Shown here: piece after piece, positions 61,677 through 64,000 of the stretch | Layout: every line of letters starts with the position of its first letter | Position numbering within the stretch: the first letter of the stretch is position 1 | Assembly: GCA_030693335.1 (NCBI GenBank) | Contig: JAUYAU010000012.1 | Coordinates: 1-64,000, forward strand | From: Sulfuricurvum sp. | GTDB taxonomy: Bacteria > Campylobacterota > Campylobacteria > Campylobacterales > Sulfurimonadaceae | Direction: 5' to 3' | Length of the DNA: 64,000 nucleotides | The notes under the pieces: model-generated | Database searches by the model: none | What the model was told of the DNA's origin: nothing | The model's input: the letters and a program-made list of their open reading frames with translations, nothing else | Position numbers and translations under genes: made by a program

Positions 61677-62332
61677 TGCAGCGTATTGTGATTTTTGATA
61701 TGGACGGGACACTGATTGATTCCGCTACAGATATCACACTCTCAATAAACTACGTTCGTCATCATCATTACGGATTGAATGATTTAAGCCAGCAATTTGT
61801 GGTGGATGCTATTAATGCAAGCCAGCGTAACCTTGCTTTTTTATTTTACGAAACACAACATTATGATGAGCAGGCAAAAGCATTATTCGAAGAACACTAT
61901 CACACCCAATGCATCCAAAATGTCCGCGCTTATGAGGGAATTAGCGATGTTTTGCACAAATTGCACTCCCAAGGGTGTATACTGGGTGTCGCTACGAATG
62001 CACCGAGTAAGTTTGCAAAACGGATGCTTTCCCATTTAAATCTCTCAAACTACTTTACCCATATTATTGGCGCAGATAATGTAGCATTTCCTAAGCCCGA
62101 TCCCCAGATGCTTGAAATTCATTTGGAACATCATGGTTTTGTTGCTTCACGTGATCGTGCATGGATGATAGGTGACAATACAAAAGACATGGAAGCCGCA
62201 CGTAATGCTAATATCAGCTCTATTTTTGCCACATGGGGCTTTAGTGAGGACGGAGCCGGTGATTATAAGGTTTCAGACCCATTAGAGCTGTCAACGATTA
62301 TTTTAGAGGAGATAAGTGATGCTGCAGATTGA
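61673..62332 (+). CDS. gph: HAD-family phosphatase (phosphoglycolate phosphatase-like)
   Basis: A 219-residue HAD hydrolase: motif I DMDGTLIDS, motif II ATNAPS, Lys in FPKPDP, motif III MIGDNTKDMEAA. Usual phosphoglycolate phosphatase size, though the substrate is only inferred. Confidence 0.85.
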   Translation: MMQRIVIFDMDGTLIDSATDITLSINYVRHHHYGLNDLSQQFVVDAINASQRNLAFLFYETQHYDEQAKALFEEHYHTQCIQNVRAYEGISDVLHKLHSQGCILGVATNAPSKFAKRMLSHLNLSNYFTHIIGADNVAFPKPDPQMLEIHLEHHGFVASRDRAWMIGDNTKDMEAARNANISSIFATWGFSEDGAGDYKVSDPLELSTIILEEISDAAD

Positions 62333-63554
62333 TTTGTTAATTGCTATTGTCATAATGTCATTACTTTTTTTACGTCATATTAATGTATATAAAGATCGCA
62401 ATAAAATAAATTACACACCTATCGTTATTGGCATTGGGATGATTATGGGTTTGCTTCATTTTGTTATGATGGCAGATAGTGAAGGGTGGCTACTTGCTCT
62501 TCGTGAATCACTGCTTACGGTAATTGTAGGGGTTATTTTATCTGCCATTATGAGTGTTATGAGCCAAACCCAGCAAGCATCCAATCATCATGAAGACAAT
62601 ATGCGTATTCAAAATATGGATGATGAAGTGAGGGAGCTTAAAGCCCTTTTTAGTTCTCTGCATGGACAGATGGGGCAAGTTACCCAGATGGAAGACTCCA
62701 CGCAAGTACAACTTAAAAGTTTGTTTAAAGAGGAAATTGACGCACTTAACATTATTCAAAATAATCAAAAACTTTTTATTCAAAAGATCGAATCAATTTT
62801 GACAAAACAACAAGTTGCTATGGAAAAATTTGAAGAGTTTACATTAAATGAACTGCCAAGTTTGGATAATGTTGTTCATCGTCACATCGATCTTTTACGT
62901 ATTTCTGAACAAGACCATTTCAACCAGCTAAAAAATGCGGCAAAAATTTCATCTGAGGATAAAAAAGAGGTTAATGAAGAATTGATGCAGATTAAATCTC
63001 TTCTCCAAAAGCTCCAAAAATCTCAATCAATGGAATCTGTGATTATGCATCTCGAAGAAGAGTTTTCGCGTATAATCCATGATTTTTCACGTAATATCCA
63101 GACCATTGGTGCAAAAAGTGAAAGCATAGTAACTACATTATTGGAAAATGAAAAAATCCTTATAGGATCGAGAGAGCAAAGTGAGCTGATAATGCAACAA
63201 ATGGTTCTTTCCTCCAACCACATGCGTGAAATGAGTCAAAACAGCAAAGAACTCAATGAATCCATTAAGCCCCTGGGACATCTTTTCAGTGCGGCTGAAT
63301 TACTGCATAAAGAGTTTATAATGGCAAAAAGCAAGCTCACAGAGTTGATCGTAACTCTTGAGGGGTATGAAAAGCAAGAACACCGTGAGATGCGTGAACA
63401 TCTGGAAAATGTTGCCAATGAAGCAATCGCACAAATGCAGCTTTTTACGCAAATGCTTAGCCAGCAAGATCAACCTCATCAGCATGTTTCACCCAAGGAA
63501 GTATTGGATTTAACGCATAAAGTAAAACTGCACCAAAGCTACACCTCTGAATGA
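62319..63554 (+). CDS. Membrane-anchored coiled-coil protein
   Basis: A 411-residue protein with two or three N-terminal membrane segments (IDLLIAIVIMSLLFL; IVIGIGMIMGLLHFVMM; LLTVIVGVILSAIM) and a long cytosolic coiled coil. Pattern resembles RmuC- or MotA-independent structural proteins, but none was recognised. ATG 62319 follows AGAGGAG. Confidence 0.65.
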   Translation: MLQIDLLIAIVIMSLLFLRHINVYKDRNKINYTPIVIGIGMIMGLLHFVMMADSEGWLLALRESLLTVIVGVILSAIMSVMSQTQQASNHHEDNMRIQNMDDEVRELKALFSSLHGQMGQVTQMEDSTQVQLKSLFKEEIDALNIIQNNQKLFIQKIESILTKQQVAMEKFEEFTLNELPSLDNVVHRHIDLLRISEQDHFNQLKNAAKISSEDKKEVNEELMQIKSLLQKLQKSQSMESVIMHLEEEFSRIIHDFSRNIQTIGAKSESIVTTLLENEKILIGSREQSELIMQQMVLSSNHMREMSQNSKELNESIKPLGHLFSAAELLHKEFIMAKSKLTELIVTLEGYEKQEHREMREHLENVANEAIAQMQLFTQMLSQQDQPHQHVSPKEVLDLTHKVKLHQSYTSE

Positions 63555-63595
63555 GGGATGTTTAGATAAAATATCAAAAAAATATGGAAACGCTA

Positions 63596-64000
63596 ATGAT
63601 AGAATTTTATGAATTTACGGATGAAGAGGGACAGGAGGCTCGTTGTGAAGTTGATCTGGCATTGTTTGATGATGCGCCACAAGCCCAAAAACCTTATTTA
63701 TTATGGCTCTTTGTAAAAAACAGCGATCCTTTGGATGTTCATTTTATTGCTTTTCGTGATGATTTGATTGAGACATTAAAAACACAACTTGACGCCTCTT
63801 ATGCAGGTACTGTTGCAAAAGACGGATGGTGTGAGCTTTACTTTTATGCACCGTCACCTAAAATATTTGAAAATTTAGCTGCTCAAGTAATGGGACGGCA
63901 TCAATCCTATGCCTATGAACGCTCAACTGCAAGAGACGGTAAATGGGAAATGTATCTTGAACGTCTTTATCCGGATCCTTATATTGCATTGACCATTCAA
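63596..64000 (+). CDS. DUF695 domain protein, truncated by window end
   Basis: A partial frame, at least 135 residues, running off the right edge. It opens MIEFYEFTDEEGQEARCEVD and contains YAGTVAKDGWCELYFY and WEMYLERLYPD, which match the DUF695 pattern. Start 63596 follows GGAAA by 6 nt; ATG 63584 in frame is an alternative. Function unknown. Confidence 0.7.
   Translation, partial: MIEFYEFTDEEGQEARCEVDLALFDDAPQAQKPYLLWLFVKNSDPLDVHFIAFRDDLIETLKTQLDASYAGTVAKDGWCELYFYAPSPKIFENLAAQVMGRHQSYAYERSTARDGKWEMYLERLYPDPYIALTIQ

Overview
The window looks like a nitrogen-fixation island plus flanking housekeeping DNA from a sulfur-oxidising Campylobacterota (Sulfuricurvum/Sulfurimonas-like). This rests on the AT-rich composition, the tight overlapping operons, the forms of the Nif proteins, and a TATAAT-only promoter style. 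The genus is an inference. No rRNA, tRNA, CRISPR array or transposase was seen.

Layout. 1-3.5 kb: nifW, nifZ, two [2Fe-2S] ferredoxins, a nif-linked rpoN and a 47-codon basic gene. 3.7-7.7 kb: nifU, an aldo/keto reductase, a fumarate reductase/aspartate oxidase-like flavoprotein and nifT. 7.7-13.3 kb: nifA (minus strand), then a redox-protection block (thiol peroxidase, ankyrin protein, SagB-type nitroreductase, small unknown, flavodiiron protein). 13.3-17.6 kb: a short NifQ and a MoxR ATPase/VWA module, split by a toxin-antitoxin insertion. 17.6-27.3 kb: a guanidine-I riboswitch, ABC transporter and complete guanidine degradation operon. 27.3-32.4 kb: a second MoxR/VWA module, a MazEF pair and a minus-strand operon of unknown genes led by a NifX-like protein. 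32.8-37.8 kb: a Sel1-Nfu fusion, Mop/TOBE protein, ferredoxins, nifX, nifS and a HepT-MntA pair. 37.9-41.5 kb: a minus-strand operon NifX-like / Tpx-like / SIR2-like / clpP / clpX. 41.7-51.3 kb: nifB, nifV, GNATs, feoA, a DUF683 protein, nifH, an unknown 119-aa protein, nifD, nifK and two small genes. 51.4-64 kb: ordinary genes (antiporter, lipoprotein, EAL-HDOD, superoxide reductase, glyS, hemH, phosphatase, DUF695). nifE and nifN are absent and presumably lie left of the window.

Regulation. A recurrent motif, AGAAC-N5-(T/A)TGCA, fits the Campylobacterota form of the sigma-54 -24/-12 promoter. It precedes rpoN, nifU, the tpx block, the flavodiiron gene, both sides of the 32.8-kb divergent pair, nifS, both sides of the 41.6-kb divergent pair, and nifH. 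Perfect NifA-type TGT-N10-ACA sites lie upstream of nifH and in the centre of the 41.6-kb divergent promoter. NifA plus the local RpoN therefore probably switch on the whole island, including a dedicated ClpXP protease and oxygen-defence proteins.

Most interesting is a module that occurs twice inside the island: MoxR ATPase, VWA/metallopeptidase-like protein and a paralogous uncharacterised helical protein. One copy of the helical protein sits in a sigma-54-type operon behind a NifX homologue. This suggests an undescribed nitrogenase-associated ATPase/VWA maturation or protection system. The guanidine operon would supply nitrogen by a second route.
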